The notes: a model not told the origin generated them from the sequence alone. A stretch of DNA of 46,704 nt from Candidatus Iainarchaeum sp. (GCA_012799645.1 JAAZKV010000012.1:1-46704); one strand, 5' to 3'; shown: positions 32,914-41,732, counted from the first letter of the stretch. Numbers and translations are program-made.

Positions 32914-33082
32914 TAAAAACAAAATCAAAACAACAAAGACAAAAAAAACAACAAAAAAATAAAAAAAACAATAAAACAGGAAAACAATAAAAAAATAATA
33001 TAAGAAAATAATAAAAAGAACAATAGTAAAAAGAGCAATAGTAAAAAAAATAACAAAATAATGCAAATAATATTAGAAAAGA
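32914..33082. other. A-rich convergent gap
   Basis: Long A-rich stretch with ACAATAGTAAAA-type short repeats around 33010-33050. No ORF or stable fold was seen before the hairpin at 33083. Confidence 0.35.
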
Positions 33083-33108
33083 TTGGTTGTTGGGATACAA
33101 CCAACAAC
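33083..33108. terminator. Two mutually exclusive 8-bp hairpins between convergent genes
   Basis: Form A: TTGGTTGT (33083-33090) with ACAACCAA (33097-33104). Form B: GTTGTTGG (33086-33093) with CCAACAAC (33101-33108). Both are perfect and they overlap, so only one can form at a time. It lies 45 bases beyond the adk stop and 170 beyond the KaiC-like stop, with a T-run on the plus strand after it. Confidence 0.45.
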
Positions 33109-33153
33109 TCATCTTAAAACAAATCAAACAATTTTTTTAAAAGTTCATCAAAC

Positions 33154-33822
33154 TTATTTTACAAATTTTTCAATTATTTTATTCGCTGCTTCTATTGATA
33201 ATGCTGGCGAAACATTACCATCATATTTGTAAAGAATATTTTCTTTTTCATAATAATTAATTAAAGGAAGTGTTTTTTCTAAAAAAGTATCATACCTTTT
33301 TGCAATAGTTTCAGGTTTATCATCATCCCTTTGAATTAATTTAGCCCCATCAACATCACAAATCCCATCAACTTTTGGTTTAAGAGAAACAGTGTTATAT
33401 ACTTTTTTGCATTTCTCACAAGTCCACCTTGAAGAAAGTCTTTTCACCACACTATCTTTTGATGATTCAATATAAATTACTGCAGTTAAATTTTGATTCA
33501 ATCTTTCAAGAATTCCTTTCAACATATCAGCTTGAGGAAGAGTTCTTGGAAACCCATCCAAAATAAACCCATTAAAATCAGGAGATGAAACTTTTTCTTT
33601 TAAGTACTTTTCAAACATTTGACCAATTAAATTATCTTCAACCAAATTACCTTTATTGATTACCGCTTCAATCTCTTTACCCAACGCAGAACCAGACGCC
33701 ACTTCCGCTCTAACTAAATCCCCCGTAGAAATTTGGATCAAAGAATACTTATCCATCACTGCTTGAGCAACAGTACCCTTACCCGCACCAGGAGGGCCTA
33801 AAAAAATTAAATTCAAAACCAT
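33154..33822 (-). CDS. adk: Adenylate kinase (long form, zinc-type LID)
   Basis: 222 residues from ATG 33822, with GGTGGG upstream. A longer frame that adds a hydrophobic stretch is rejected. P-loop GPPGAGKG at 9-16, AMP site STGDLVRAEV, DGFPRT, and LID with Arg pair (KRLSSRWT, RDDDKPETIAKR). The LID has C-x2-C (CEKC) and then C-x2-D (CDVD), a Cys3/Asp metal-site variant. It interconverts ADP with ATP and AMP. This bacterial-like long form differs from the short archaeal AdkA type, a distribution common in DPANN. Confidence 0.94.
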   Translation of the reverse strand: MVLNLIFLGPPGAGKGTVAQAVMDKYSLIQISTGDLVRAEVASGSALGKEIEAVINKGNLVEDNLIGQMFEKYLKEKVSSPDFNGFILDGFPRTLPQADMLKGILERLNQNLTAVIYIESSKDSVVKRLSSRWTCEKCKKVYNTVSLKPKVDGICDVDGAKLIQRDDDKPETIAKRYDTFLEKTLPLINYYEKENILYKYDGNVSPALSIEAANKIIEKFVK

Positions 33823-34084
33823 TAACAACCCACCAATAAGAAAAAAACTAAAAAACTTTAAAAACCCTCTCAAAATTAATAAAAATTCAAAACCCACACT
33901 AACACAAAATTGTCCAAGAATTTGAGTTTAAATTAGGACAAAGAATAAAACAGCGCAAAATCAAAAAAAATAAAATGAAACCAAAAATTAAAAACAAACA
34001 AAAAATAAAAAAAACACACAAAATGAACAAAAAAAAACCAAAAATTAAATAACACACTAAGGATATAATCAGGGTATAATCAAT
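33823..34084. other. Gene-free gap between trm5 and adk
   Basis: 262 bases, AT-rich. The adk promoter on the minus strand probably uses TTTTTAAAG near 33850-33860. A stem TTGTCC (33909-33914) with GGACAA (33935-33940), enclosing AATTT/AAATT, is the only fold noticed. Confidence 0.4.
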
Positions 34085-34930
34085 TTATTGAACTAAAATA
34101 TCAAACACTACTTGTTCTTTTGTTGGGGAAAAATCTCTTACTTTTGCTTTATAAATTATTTTAATTTTTTTCTTTGATTTTTTTGCTTCATCCATAATTT
34201 GTTTTTCTACAACCCCAAAATCCCCTTTGTGAATAATCTCATAAAAATGAACCACCCCTCCTTTTTTTATTGAATAAAATGCTTCTTTCAAAAACTGATA
34301 ACCAGTATGCGGAAGGGGCATCGCAATTCTATCAAAATAATTCTTGAATTTTTTTGATTGCTTTTTTACATCCCCCTTAATTAAAACTATTCGTTCTTCT
34401 CCTTTTCCACAACCCTTATTTGATTTATTTAATTCAACATTTTTTTTTGCATATTTGTGAGCAACAGGATTTAATTCAATCGCTATTGCTTTTTTCATTT
34501 TTGAGTGTTTTGCGAAAACTATTGGGTACGGAGCCACCCCACTAAACCAAGCACCAACCACTTCCCCTTCTTTAATAAGATTAGAAATTCTAAGCCGTTC
34601 CCCACTAAGCCTAGGAGAAAAAAACACTTCCCCAAGTGGAACAAAAAACGAACAAGCACTTTCCTTATAAAATGCAACTTTTTGTTTTTTTCCAGCAATA
34701 ACTTTTACTTTCTGCACACGGTATTTTCCTTCGTGATTACTCTCAATACTACAAACAGTTTCAAACCTTGGGTGCAATTTAATTAAAGTTTCACCAACCA
34801 ACTTTTTTTTCTTTGACAACTCTTTAGGAATTTCAATCAATGCAATATTTCCAAAAGAATCAAATGATTTAGGAGCAAATGGTTTTTCTTTTGTGGAAAG
34901 TCTAGGAATTAATGCTTCTTTTAAATTCAC
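34085..34930 (-). CDS. trm5: tRNA (guanine37-N1)-methyltransferase Trm5
   Basis: 281 residues from GTG 34930; the site GGAGTTGAT lies just upstream, and longer TTG/GTG starts are less fitting. Trm5/TYW2 motifs: RVQKVKVIAGKKQKVAFYKESACSFFV, VFFSPRLSGERLRI, the SAM motif VGAWFSGVAPYPIVFAK, AIELNPVAHKYAKKNVELN and the catalytic RIAMPLP. It makes m1G37, which keeps the reading frame. The conserved SGVAP has the family GCGPF-like position changed only mildly. It stands alone, minus strand, upstream of adk. Confidence 0.92.
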   Translation of the reverse strand: MNLKEALIPRLSTKEKPFAPKSFDSFGNIALIEIPKELSKKKKLVGETLIKLHPRFETVCSIESNHEGKYRVQKVKVIAGKKQKVAFYKESACSFFVPLGEVFFSPRLSGERLRISNLIKEGEVVGAWFSGVAPYPIVFAKHSKMKKAIAIELNPVAHKYAKKNVELNKSNKGCGKGEERIVLIKGDVKKQSKKFKNYFDRIAMPLPHTGYQFLKEAFYSIKKGGVVHFYEIIHKGDFGVVEKQIMDEAKKSKKKIKIIYKAKVRDFSPTKEQVVFDILVQ

Positions 34931-35065
34931 AAAAATCAACTCCACAAAAAAAATCAAATCAAAAACCTAAATAAAAACCCAAACAAAAACCAAAACAAAA
35001 TAAAAACATACAAAAATAAAAACAAAATCGATTCATAATATGTAAGAATTTGTTTTCAAAAACAA

Positions 35066-35074
35066 TTAAATATA
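35066..35074 (+). promoter_or_regulatory. TATA box of leaderless DUF63 gene
   Basis: TTAAATATA lies 22-30 bases before the ATG at 35096 and no ribosome binding site intervenes. Confidence 0.5.
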
Positions 35075-35095
35075 GTTCTTAACCCCATTTATCTT

Positions 35096-35959
35096 ATGGA
35101 AATTAGTGAAATAATCAACGAATATTTCATAAAACCAATAATATCCCCAGAAATACAAGGATACAATTTTGTTAATACCACAATTTTTATTATTCTTCTC
35201 ATTATAGCGTGCTTAATAATTTACAAAATTTTAAAAAACAAAATTACTTTCAATAATGATTTTTTTATTGCATTAACACCATACATACTGTTCGGAGTGA
35301 ATTTAAGAGTGATAATGCACCAAATTGAAGCTGGAAAATTAATTATTGAAGGAATCACAAAAACCGCAAACCCACTAGAACTTGGTTTTTGGTTCTTTAC
35401 CCCAGGGGTATGGATATTAACATTTTTAATGGTCATAGTTGGATTATTAATTGAAGGAATTTATAAAAAAAATAAAAAAATAAAAAATTTTAATAAATTA
35501 CTAATTTTTGGATTAATTATTACAACGCCAATAGTTCTATTCAATTTAATTAATTTCAATAATTGGATCGCATTCATCGGAACAAGTATTTTAATAATAT
35601 TAACAACAATTTTAGTAACAACAACAATTCATAAATTTACAAAATACAAAATTTTAGAGGACAAATTAAACTTTTTTATAATTTTAGGCCAAGCAATTGA
35701 TGGAATCGCTTCAACTATTGCTATTAGTTTTTTTAATTTCGCTGAACAGCATGTAGTTTCAAATTTTGTAATCAACATTCACCCCGCACTTTTTGTTTTA
35801 ATAAAATTAATTTTAGGAATATTGATTTGTTATAGTTTAGATGATTACGGAAAAGAAAATCCAAAAAACCAAAACTTAACAAAATTCATAAAAATAATTA
35901 TTGCAATACTTGGATTAGCAACAGGACTTGCTAGTTTAATAAAACTTGGAATAATTTAA
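35096..35959 (+). CDS. DUF63 family multi-pass membrane protein
   Basis: 287 residues with about seven or eight transmembrane helices. DUF63 landmarks are visible: YFIKPI near the start, GYNFVNT before helix 1, ALTPYILFGVNLRVI, TPGVWILTF and LGQAIDGIASTIAI (an acidic Asp inside a helix), then HPALFVLIKLILGI and GLATGLASL. The family is archaeal and of unknown function; the conserved intramembrane Asp and His hint at transport or a lipid enzyme, which is inference. It stands alone between divergent trm5 and the convergent peptidase gene. Confidence 0.88.
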   Translation: MEISEIINEYFIKPIISPEIQGYNFVNTTIFIILLIIACLIIYKILKNKITFNNDFFIALTPYILFGVNLRVIMHQIEAGKLIIEGITKTANPLELGFWFFTPGVWILTFLMVIVGLLIEGIYKKNKKIKNFNKLLIFGLIITTPIVLFNLINFNNWIAFIGTSILIILTTILVTTTIHKFTKYKILEDKLNFFIILGQAIDGIASTIAISFFNFAEQHVVSNFVINIHPALFVLIKLILGILICYSLDDYGKENPKNQNLTKFIKIIIAILGLATGLASLIKLGII

Positions 35960-36007
35960 ACTATTTTTTTCCAAAAATCATAAGATTTCAAAACTCGAAC
36001 AAATTCA

Positions 36008-36514
36008 TCAAAACCAATCAAAAAGTTTTATTAATTTTATTTTTTTTCGTTTAAATTTTCTTGGTTTTACATAAATACTTTTACCATTTTTTTCAAGTAT
36101 TTTGGGCCAATTTTGTTTTAACCATTTTTCAGAATTTTTCATTATTTCAGCCCAACCCAATCTCTCAATTTCTTTATCAACTAACCCTCCCCTATGTGGG
36201 TGTTTTGCTTTTCTTTCGTGATTACTCCCAAACCCTTGAAAATAATGAGTCAATTCATGCATCAAAACATAGTCAAGAACATACTCAGGAACTTCAATAT
36301 CTTTTAATAAAGAATTGATTTCAATAATTGAACCAAATTCAACATCAGAGTTCTTGTTATTTTTTAGTGGTTTAATATGACCGAGTTTTCTTGCCCATTT
36401 TCCTCCCCACTTAACTACAAGTAAATTTGTTACTCCTCTCTCTTGAAAATTTTCTCGAATTAAAGAAGCTGCTTTTTTTGCCAAATATTTATCATAATCA
36501 ATTGTTGAAACCAT
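36008..36514 (-). CDS. Zinc metallopeptidase-like protein (SprT/YgjP-type HExxH)
   Basis: 168 residues. The motif VLMHELTHYFQGFGSNHERKAKHPHRGG (about residues 83-110) holds HELTH, two zinc His plus catalytic Glu, and later His residues that could give the third ligand. The preceding strand order (LLVVKWGGKWARKLGHIKP, then SIIEINSLL, then PEYVLDYVLMHELTHY) fits SprT or WLM/YgjP-like proteins. The C-terminus is very basic (KPRKFKRKKIKLIK), in line with nucleic-acid contact. Proteolysis of DNA- or ribosome-bound substrates is inferred from the family, not shown. Confidence 0.8.
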   Translation of the reverse strand: MVSTIDYDKYLAKKAASLIRENFQERGVTNLLVVKWGGKWARKLGHIKPLKNNKNSDVEFGSIIEINSLLKDIEVPEYVLDYVLMHELTHYFQGFGSNHERKAKHPHRGGLVDKEIERLGWAEIMKNSEKWLKQNWPKILEKNGKSIYVKPRKFKRKKIKLIKLFDWF

Positions 36515-36599
36515 AAATAAAAAAAGAAAAAAAGAATTTAATAAACTAATTATAAAAATTATTTATTAAAGTTAGTTAGTTTAATTCACTTTAACAAAA

Positions 36600-37070
36600 T
36601 TATTTTGTTACAACTTGAAGAGTAGTGTTTGTTTCGCCAAGATTTGTTTTTATTTTCAAATCATATGTTCCAGCAAAAATTAAACTATCAGGATTTCTTC
36701 TAATTAAACACTTAACTTGTCGCTCTTTGCCCGACTCTACATTTTCAAATAAAACATAAGGACAAAACACAAGTATTTCGTTTGAAGGGGTGGTTACTTC
36801 AAGATTTAATGTAATCATTTCATCAGTGTTATTAATAAGAGTTAAATTAAGTTCAGCTGGTTCGGTCGGTTTTTCTTTTAAATTAAGTGGGTTATTTGTC
36901 CAAGAAACTCTTATTGGAGGATTCATCATTTGACCAATAACAGGAACAACAACAAAAAACAAAACCAATAAAACTACTAACAACACTATTCCCCAAATTA
37001 TTTTTGGATCAATATTTGTTTCAGGTAACTCTACTTTAGGTAGATTTATTTTAGGCCCATAGACTGACAT
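36600..37070 (-). CDS. Single-pass membrane protein with one Ig-like domain
   Basis: 156 residues. A Pro-rich cytoplasmic head (1-24) is followed by one transmembrane helix (about 26-49) and an outside beta domain (about 55-153) with alternating strands (LNLTLINNTDEMITLNLEV) and a Cys pair (CPY...CLI) that could form a disulfide. There is no catalytic motif. The architecture repeats that of the larger protein at 20579. It lies in a minus-strand run with DUF357 and dph5 but is separated by 66 bases. Confidence 0.65.
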   Translation of the reverse strand: MSVYGPKINLPKVELPETNIDPKIIWGIVLLVVLLVLFFVVVPVIGQMMNPPIRVSWTNNPLNLKEKPTEPAELNLTLINNTDEMITLNLEVTTPSNEILVFCPYVLFENVESGKERQVKCLIRRNPDSLIFAGTYDLKIKTNLGETNTTLQVVTK

Positions 37071-37136
37071 AGTAGAAATAGGAAATTAAGTTATTTAAAA
37101 CTTACTTTTTGGAAAGTTTTGAAAAATAAATCAATT

Positions 37137-37424
37137 TTAGGGAAGGGTGAATAATTGATCATCTTTTGTATCAAAAAGTTTTGCACGTACCCCTGCATCA
37201 AGCCAAGCGTGAGCATAAGAAAAAGCAGCGAGTGCAGTAAGTAGTTCTTTTTTTTCAACAAAATATTTTGCGTCATTGTAATAATTATTAGCCATTGATA
37301 AAAAATCTTGTGCAATTAGTTTTTCTTTATCTGATAACCCTTTAACTAATTTTACTCCAAGTGCTTTTTTTGTTAATTTTTCATATTTAGCAACTTTTTC
37401 AACCAAATCTTTTTCTAAACTCAT
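37137..37424 (-). CDS. DUF357 family protein
   Basis: 95 residues from ATG 37424, with GAGGTT upstream. A TTG at 37439 overlapping the dph5 stop is an alternative start. Helical, with the family signature SMANNYYNDAKYFVEKKELLTALAAFSYAHAWLDAGVRAKLF. The family is archaeal, of unknown function, and often encoded beside translation or RNA genes. Here its start region abuts the dph5 stop, so the two are surely co-transcribed. Confidence 0.87.
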   Translation of the reverse strand: MSLEKDLVEKVAKYEKLTKKALGVKLVKGLSDKEKLIAQDFLSMANNYYNDAKYFVEKKELLTALAAFSYAHAWLDAGVRAKLFDTKDDQLFTLP

Positions 37425-37435
37425 ACCCACAAACC

Positions 37436-38191
37436 TCAATACATTTTTTCTAAAAATTCTTTTTCTTTAGCATTTGTTTTTCCAAGAATAATTAAACTCT
37501 GTGGAAATAAATCATAAATTTCTTTAAAAGAAATTATTTTTTCTTTACCAAAAATTATTTTTTGTTTCAATGAAGACATTGCGAATAATCCTAAATATTC
37601 AAAATTATTTTTTTGATTTCTTTTATTTGATATTTTTTCCAAAATTTCTATTGCTTCTTTACAATTCATTAATCTTTTTGGGTTTTCATCTTTTTTAATA
37701 TCAAGCAAGCAAAGAGTGTGTAACCCAATTTTTTGATTTTCTAAAATTTGGTCAAAAAAGGTTTCGGGTTCAAAATTTTCTTGATGGTAACAAATTGTTA
37801 CGGTTCTACCAAACTTATATTCGTCGAGCCCGGTTTCTGCAATTGTATTAGTTATTGAAATACCTGGAATAACTTTATACTTAACATCATTTTCTTTTGA
37901 ATCAATTAATAACTGAATGTGGGTAGTCGCGGTTAAAGCATTACCAATAATCAATAACGCAATATTATTGCTTTTTGCTGATAAAAGAACAGAATCAAAT
38001 TTTTCTTCAACTCCCTTTCTTCCAAGAAGAATCACTTTTTTTCCAACCAATTCCTCAATTTCATTAATAGTTCCTTGAGAATACTCTGAAGTATACCCTT
38101 CTAAAAATACTGAATCGGAAGATTTGATTGCTTCAATTGCTTCAAGAGAAATTTGTTTAGAATTTAAACCAATACCAATCAAATACAACAT
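37436..38191 (-). CDS. dph5: Diphthine synthase
   Basis: 251 residues from ATG 38191; a longer frame adds 18 unlikely residues. A SAM-dependent methyltransferase of the tetrapyrrole-methylase fold that trimethylates the modified His of aEF2. Landmarks: MLYLIGIGLNSKQISLEAIEAI, VFLEGYTSEY, ALLIIGNALTATTH, VIPGISITNTIAETGLDEYKFGRTVTI and the C-terminal FAMSSLKQKI...PQSLIILGKTNAKEKEFLE. Full length. It is downstream of a DHH gene and upstream of DUF357. Confidence 0.95.
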   Translation of the reverse strand: MLYLIGIGLNSKQISLEAIEAIKSSDSVFLEGYTSEYSQGTINEIEELVGKKVILLGRKGVEEKFDSVLLSAKSNNIALLIIGNALTATTHIQLLIDSKENDVKYKVIPGISITNTIAETGLDEYKFGRTVTICYHQENFEPETFFDQILENQKIGLHTLCLLDIKKDENPKRLMNCKEAIEILEKISNKRNQKNNFEYLGLFAMSSLKQKIIFGKEKIISFKEIYDLFPQSLIILGKTNAKEKEFLEKMY

Positions 38192-38299
38192 TCTTATCAA
38201 ATAAATTTTGTCAAGAAAGGTTTTAATACTGCCTCTAACACCCACAACACAATTTAATAAAAAACTGGATATGGGTTATTTGATTATTTGATTATTCAA

Positions 38300-39433
38300 T
38301 TATTTTCTTTTTTTTGTTTTTTTGATTTTGATATTTTGTTTAGTGATTAATTCACCTTTATTTGATTTACTTCTTGGGATTTTTGTAGGGTGATTTTCTC
38401 TCAAATAAAACAATGTTTTTTCTTTCAATCTGGTTAAATAAGTTCTTGGAAAAGTGGCAGCAGCAGCAGGAATATGCCCTCCCCCTCTACCTTTTTTCGC
38501 TTCTTGTACTGCAAAAAAAGCCAATTTTCCACAATTTACTTTAAAGTCATTTCTTCTAAAAGAAGCCCCAAAATTTACTCCTTGATCTTCAAAAATCACA
38601 ATAGTGCTGCTAGACAATTCTTTTGAAATCAAATTACTTAATTTTGATCTAAAATTAGGTTTTGTTTCAAAAAAATAAACATTCGCGTCCTCAACAAATA
38701 TTGCTTCTGTATAAAATCTTTTCTTTTCACGCAAAAGAGCTTCATCAAATTCTTTTTTCAAATCACTAAACCAAGAATCAAACAAATCTCTTGGAGATTT
38801 TGCAGAACACAAAAACTCAAACAAATCAGTTATTTTTCTTGAATGTGCTGCAGAAATACAACCAACAATCCCTGCTAACTCGTGCAACTCTTCTTCGCTA
38901 ATAGAATGATTTTTTGAAACTTGTTTAATAAACCTAGCCCATTCTTTAAATGCATAATCCCCAATAACTCCAATTGCACAAACCCAATCAATTCCACCAA
39001 AAATATCATAAACCATTTTTGAGGCAGGATAATGCGAAGGAGTAACTTTTGAAAAATCCCAAGGTTTTATAGAAAAATACTCTGTTTGTACAAAATTTAG
39101 TGGCAAAGTTTCGTGATGATCAATCACCAAAAATTTTCCAACATTTTCTCCAACATGTTCCAAAACATCAGAAATAAAACTTTCATTCAAATCCAAAAAT
39201 AAAGTTCTATCAAATTTTATTTTATTAAAATCATCAAAAAATCTTGCTTGTTTCATACTATGATCATAGAAAAAAATTTTTGATTGCGCTCCACTCATAT
39301 CAACAAATAATTTAGCTTGAACAGCCGAGGCCAATCCATCCTCATCATTATCCGAAACAATAGCAATATTCATTCCGGGCTCAATTGCAAGAAAATCAAA
39401 AACCTCTCTTCTAATTGTACTAATAGATTTCAT
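38300..39433 (-). CDS. DHH/DHHA1 phosphoesterase (RecJ/NrnA-like)
   Basis: 377 residues. Metal motifs are in order: DNDEDG (about 28-33), LDLN (about 80-83), DHHE (about 105-108) and a further Asp in GVIGDYAF; the DHHA1 substrate motif GRGGGHIPAAAA is near 330. This is the archaeal RecJ-like/oligoribonuclease group, which degrades single-stranded DNA or short RNA from an end; members in archaea also bind GINS. A Lys-rich tail (about 350-377) follows. The ATG has GGGGAGT upstream and AATATAAGG as TATA. It is divergent from nop5. Confidence 0.9.
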   Translation of the reverse strand: MKSISTIRREVFDFLAIEPGMNIAIVSDNDEDGLASAVQAKLFVDMSGAQSKIFFYDHSMKQARFFDDFNKIKFDRTLFLDLNESFISDVLEHVGENVGKFLVIDHHETLPLNFVQTEYFSIKPWDFSKVTPSHYPASKMVYDIFGGIDWVCAIGVIGDYAFKEWARFIKQVSKNHSISEEELHELAGIVGCISAAHSRKITDLFEFLCSAKSPRDLFDSWFSDLKKEFDEALLREKKRFYTEAIFVEDANVYFFETKPNFRSKLSNLISKELSSSTIVIFEDQGVNFGASFRRNDFKVNCGKLAFFAVQEAKKGRGGGHIPAAAATFPRTYLTRLKEKTLFYLRENHPTKIPRSKSNKGELITKQNIKIKKTKKRK

Positions 39434-39532
39434 ACTCCCCAGCTCTCGAATAAATAAAGAAAAACACCCTTATATTCTTTTCTAAACACTTGATAATTAG
39501 CAAAATAACGAATTTTAAAGGTAAAGAGATTT

Positions 39533-40411
39533 ATGAATCAAAGAGAATTTTTGAGAAAACAAATGCTAAAAAAAACAAGAGAACAAATAGAAGAAAAATT
39601 TGCTGGAAAAGAAATACACATAATTAAAGCAATAAATTTACTAACTGATCTTGAATCAATAAATAACTTAATGACAGAAAATTTAAACGAGTGGAAACTA
39701 AGACAACCCACAGGAGAAGCCGAAAAAGAATTTTTGAATTTAGAAAAAAATGTTAAAAATATTAATGAACAAAAAGAAAAACTAATAGAATTTATTGAAA
39801 AAGAAATGAGTACAGAATTCCCTAATTTTTCAACAATTGCAACACCAATAATTGGGGCAAAATTACTTGCAAGTGCAGGATCTAAGAAAAAACTATGCTT
39901 TGCTCCAGCATCAACAATACAAGTATTAGGAGCAGAAAAAGCACTATTCAACCACATAAAACACAAAACAAGATGCCCAAAACACGGACACATATTCAAC
40001 CACCCACTACTGCAAAGGTTACCAAAACAAAAAAGAGGAAAAGCAGCAAGAGTAATAGCAGGAAAATTATCAATCGCACTAAAACAAGATTATTTTGGTG
40101 GAGAAAATAATTCAAAAATGGTTTTTAAAGAACTTGAAAAAATAATTGAAAAAATTTCAAACGAACCAGAAAAAATAAAAAAACCAAATCAACCTTCACA
40201 AAAAAATAAACCCGAACACCGAACATTTACTCCCGAAGAAAGAAGAGCATTTTTTGAAAAACAAAATAAAGAAAAAACTTTTTACAAAAACAACAAAACA
40301 ACTAACCAAACAACACCACAAAACTCAAATAATAAAAAAACAACCAATAAAAAAGATTTCAAAAAATTTAATAAATTTAAAAAATTCAAAAAGTTCAAGA
40401 AAAGAAACTAA
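39533..40411 (+). CDS. nop5: Nop5-like C/D sRNP core protein lacking the N-terminal domain
   Basis: 292 residues, against roughly 370-420 in the archaeal family. Residues 1-60 correspond to the start of the coiled-coil region of normal Nop5, a shortened coiled coil (about 60-95) follows, then the NOP domain (about 95-205) with LASAGSKKKLCFAPASTIQVLGAEKAL, a K-turn RNP binder. The fibrillarin-binding N-terminal domain (about 110 residues) is missing, and the 99-base gap upstream leaves no room for it. The tail is Lys/Asn/Phe-rich (FKKFKK units). GAGATTT precedes the ATG. flpA follows 46 bases later. Confidence 0.88.
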   Translation: MNQREFLRKQMLKKTREQIEEKFAGKEIHIIKAINLLTDLESINNLMTENLNEWKLRQPTGEAEKEFLNLEKNVKNINEQKEKLIEFIEKEMSTEFPNFSTIATPIIGAKLLASAGSKKKLCFAPASTIQVLGAEKALFNHIKHKTRCPKHGHIFNHPLLQRLPKQKRGKAARVIAGKLSIALKQDYFGGENNSKMVFKELEKIIEKISNEPEKIKKPNQPSQKNKPEHRTFTPEERRAFFEKQNKEKTFYKNNKTTNQTTPQNSNNKKTTNKKDFKKFNKFKKFKKFKKRN

Positions 40412-40457
40412 TTTGCCAAAAAAATAATATAACAATTAATGTTTTTGGGTGAAAAAA

Positions 40458-41114
40458 ATGAAAAAACTTTTTGAAGGAATATATTCTGATTCAAAATCAA
40501 TTTACACAAAAAACCTAAACAAAGGAAAAAAAGTGTATGGAGAAAAAATAATCAATAAAAATAATGAAGAATACAGAGAATGGAATCCTTACAGATCAAA
40601 ATATTGTGCAGGAATAAAAAATGGGTTGAAAAAAAATATTTTTTTTGAAGGATGCACTGCACTATATTTAGGAAGTGCAGAAGGAACAACAGTAAGCCAC
40701 ATCTCAGACATTGTTGAAAAAAACGGGGCAATATTTTGTGTTGATTTGAGCGAAATAGCAATGCACAAATTAACCAAACTTGCAGAAGAAAGAGAAAACA
40801 TTTACCCCATACTTAGTGATGCACAAAGAATTGAAAATTATAAAGAATTTTTAGAAGAAAAAGTAGATGCACTATTTCAAGATATTTCACAAAGAAATCA
40901 AGCAGAAATATTTTGCAAAAACGCAGCATTTTTAAAAAAAGGATCTTATGGATGCTTGTCATTAAAAACCAAAAGTATTTCCCAATCAAAAACCAAACAA
41001 GACATACTAATTGAAGAAAAAAAAATATTAGAAAAAGAATTTATGATTGAACAAATACTATCAATCGAGCCATACGAAAAAGAACATTACTTAATATTAG
41101 TTAAGAAAAAGTAG
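40458..41114 (+). CDS. flpA: Fibrillarin-like rRNA/tRNA 2'-O-methyltransferase
   Basis: 218 residues from ATG 40458 (GGGTG upstream). The methyltransferase of C/D box sRNPs. Landmarks: VYGEKIINKNNEEYREWNPYRSKYCAGI, SAM site ALYLGSAEGTTVSHISDIV, CVDLS, ILSDAQRIENY, ALFQDISQRNQAEIF and LSLKTKSIS, which supply the catalytic Asp and Lys positions. The family usually has AVEFS and a D after K-x-R-S-I; those positions are diverged here. It pairs with nop5 upstream and with the guide RNA at 2197. Confidence 0.94.
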   Translation: MKKLFEGIYSDSKSIYTKNLNKGKKVYGEKIINKNNEEYREWNPYRSKYCAGIKNGLKKNIFFEGCTALYLGSAEGTTVSHISDIVEKNGAIFCVDLSEIAMHKLTKLAEERENIYPILSDAQRIENYKEFLEEKVDALFQDISQRNQAEIFCKNAAFLKKGSYGCLSLKTKSISQSKTKQDILIEEKKILEKEFMIEQILSIEPYEKEHYLILVKKK

Positions 41115-41124
41115 TTTGATTTTT

Positions 41125-41694
41125 ATGAAAAAAGAACTTGTAAGAAAATTTTTTCACATATTTTTTGGAACACTAATTTTATTCATAATTTATTTACTGG
41201 ATACTGAAAAAAGTTTTTACTTATTACTCGCAATAACCACTATTGGAATAGTTCTTAGTTATTTAATAAAAATAGGAGTAAAAATAAAACCACTAACAAC
41301 AATAATTAATTATGTCCAAAGAAAACAAGAAAAAAACACACCGGGAAAAGCTGCAATAATGTTTTTTTTATCCAGCATCATTATTTTATTTTTATTCCAA
41401 CAAGAAAAAATGATAATAATTGCGATTTTAGCAGTCCAAATTTATGCTGATGGTTTTGCAGCGATTTTTGGAAAAAAGTTTGGGAAAATTAAAATATTTG
41501 AAAAAAAAACTTGGGCAGGAACAAGTACTTTTTTTATTATTAGTTTTTTTTGTTTAATTCATTTTTTTGATCCAATATACACACTAATATTATCTCTAAT
41601 TGCAACAATTATTGAAGTGCTACCAATTGATGATAATTTGGGGGTCCCACTAGGACTTGGAATTGTAATTAAATTAAACCAATTTATTCTATAA
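41125..41694 (+). CDS. Dolichol kinase/cytidylyltransferase-like membrane enzyme
   Basis: 189 residues from ATG 41125 (a TTG three codons earlier is rejected), with about six transmembrane helices. The motifs RKFFHIFFG, TPGKAAIMFFLSS, YADGFAAIFGKKFGK, KKTWAGTSTFF and EVLPIDDNLGVPL match the CTP-dependent polyprenol/diacylglycerol kinase group (SEC59/DGK1) related to CdsA. It would phosphorylate a prenol or other lipid for glycosylation or membrane lipid recycling. It starts 11 bases after flpA, probably in one operon, with no functional link apparent. Confidence 0.85.
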   Translation: MKKELVRKFFHIFFGTLILFIIYLLDTEKSFYLLLAITTIGIVLSYLIKIGVKIKPLTTIINYVQRKQEKNTPGKAAIMFFLSSIIILFLFQQEKMIIIAILAVQIYADGFAAIFGKKFGKIKIFEKKTWAGTSTFFIISFFCLIHFFDPIYTLILSLIATIIEVLPIDDNLGVPLGLGIVIKLNQFIL

Positions 41695-41732
41695 TAAATC
41701 ACAAAACTATGTTGCTTTTCAACACCAATTAT

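Noticed and set aside
33823-33897. Hydrophobic leader on adenylate kinase
   Set aside because: Adk is cytoplasmic and starts just before its P-loop; GGTGGG precedes ATG 33822.
33909-33940. Small stem-loop TTGTCC/GGACAA between trm5 and adk
   Set aside because: Only six pairs around an AT-rich centre in an AT-rich gap; noted but not strong enough to call a functional RNA.
37425-37439. TTG start of DUF357 overlapping the dph5 stop
   Set aside because: No ribosome binding site for the TTG; ATG 37424 has GAGGTT at suitable distance and the family starts there.
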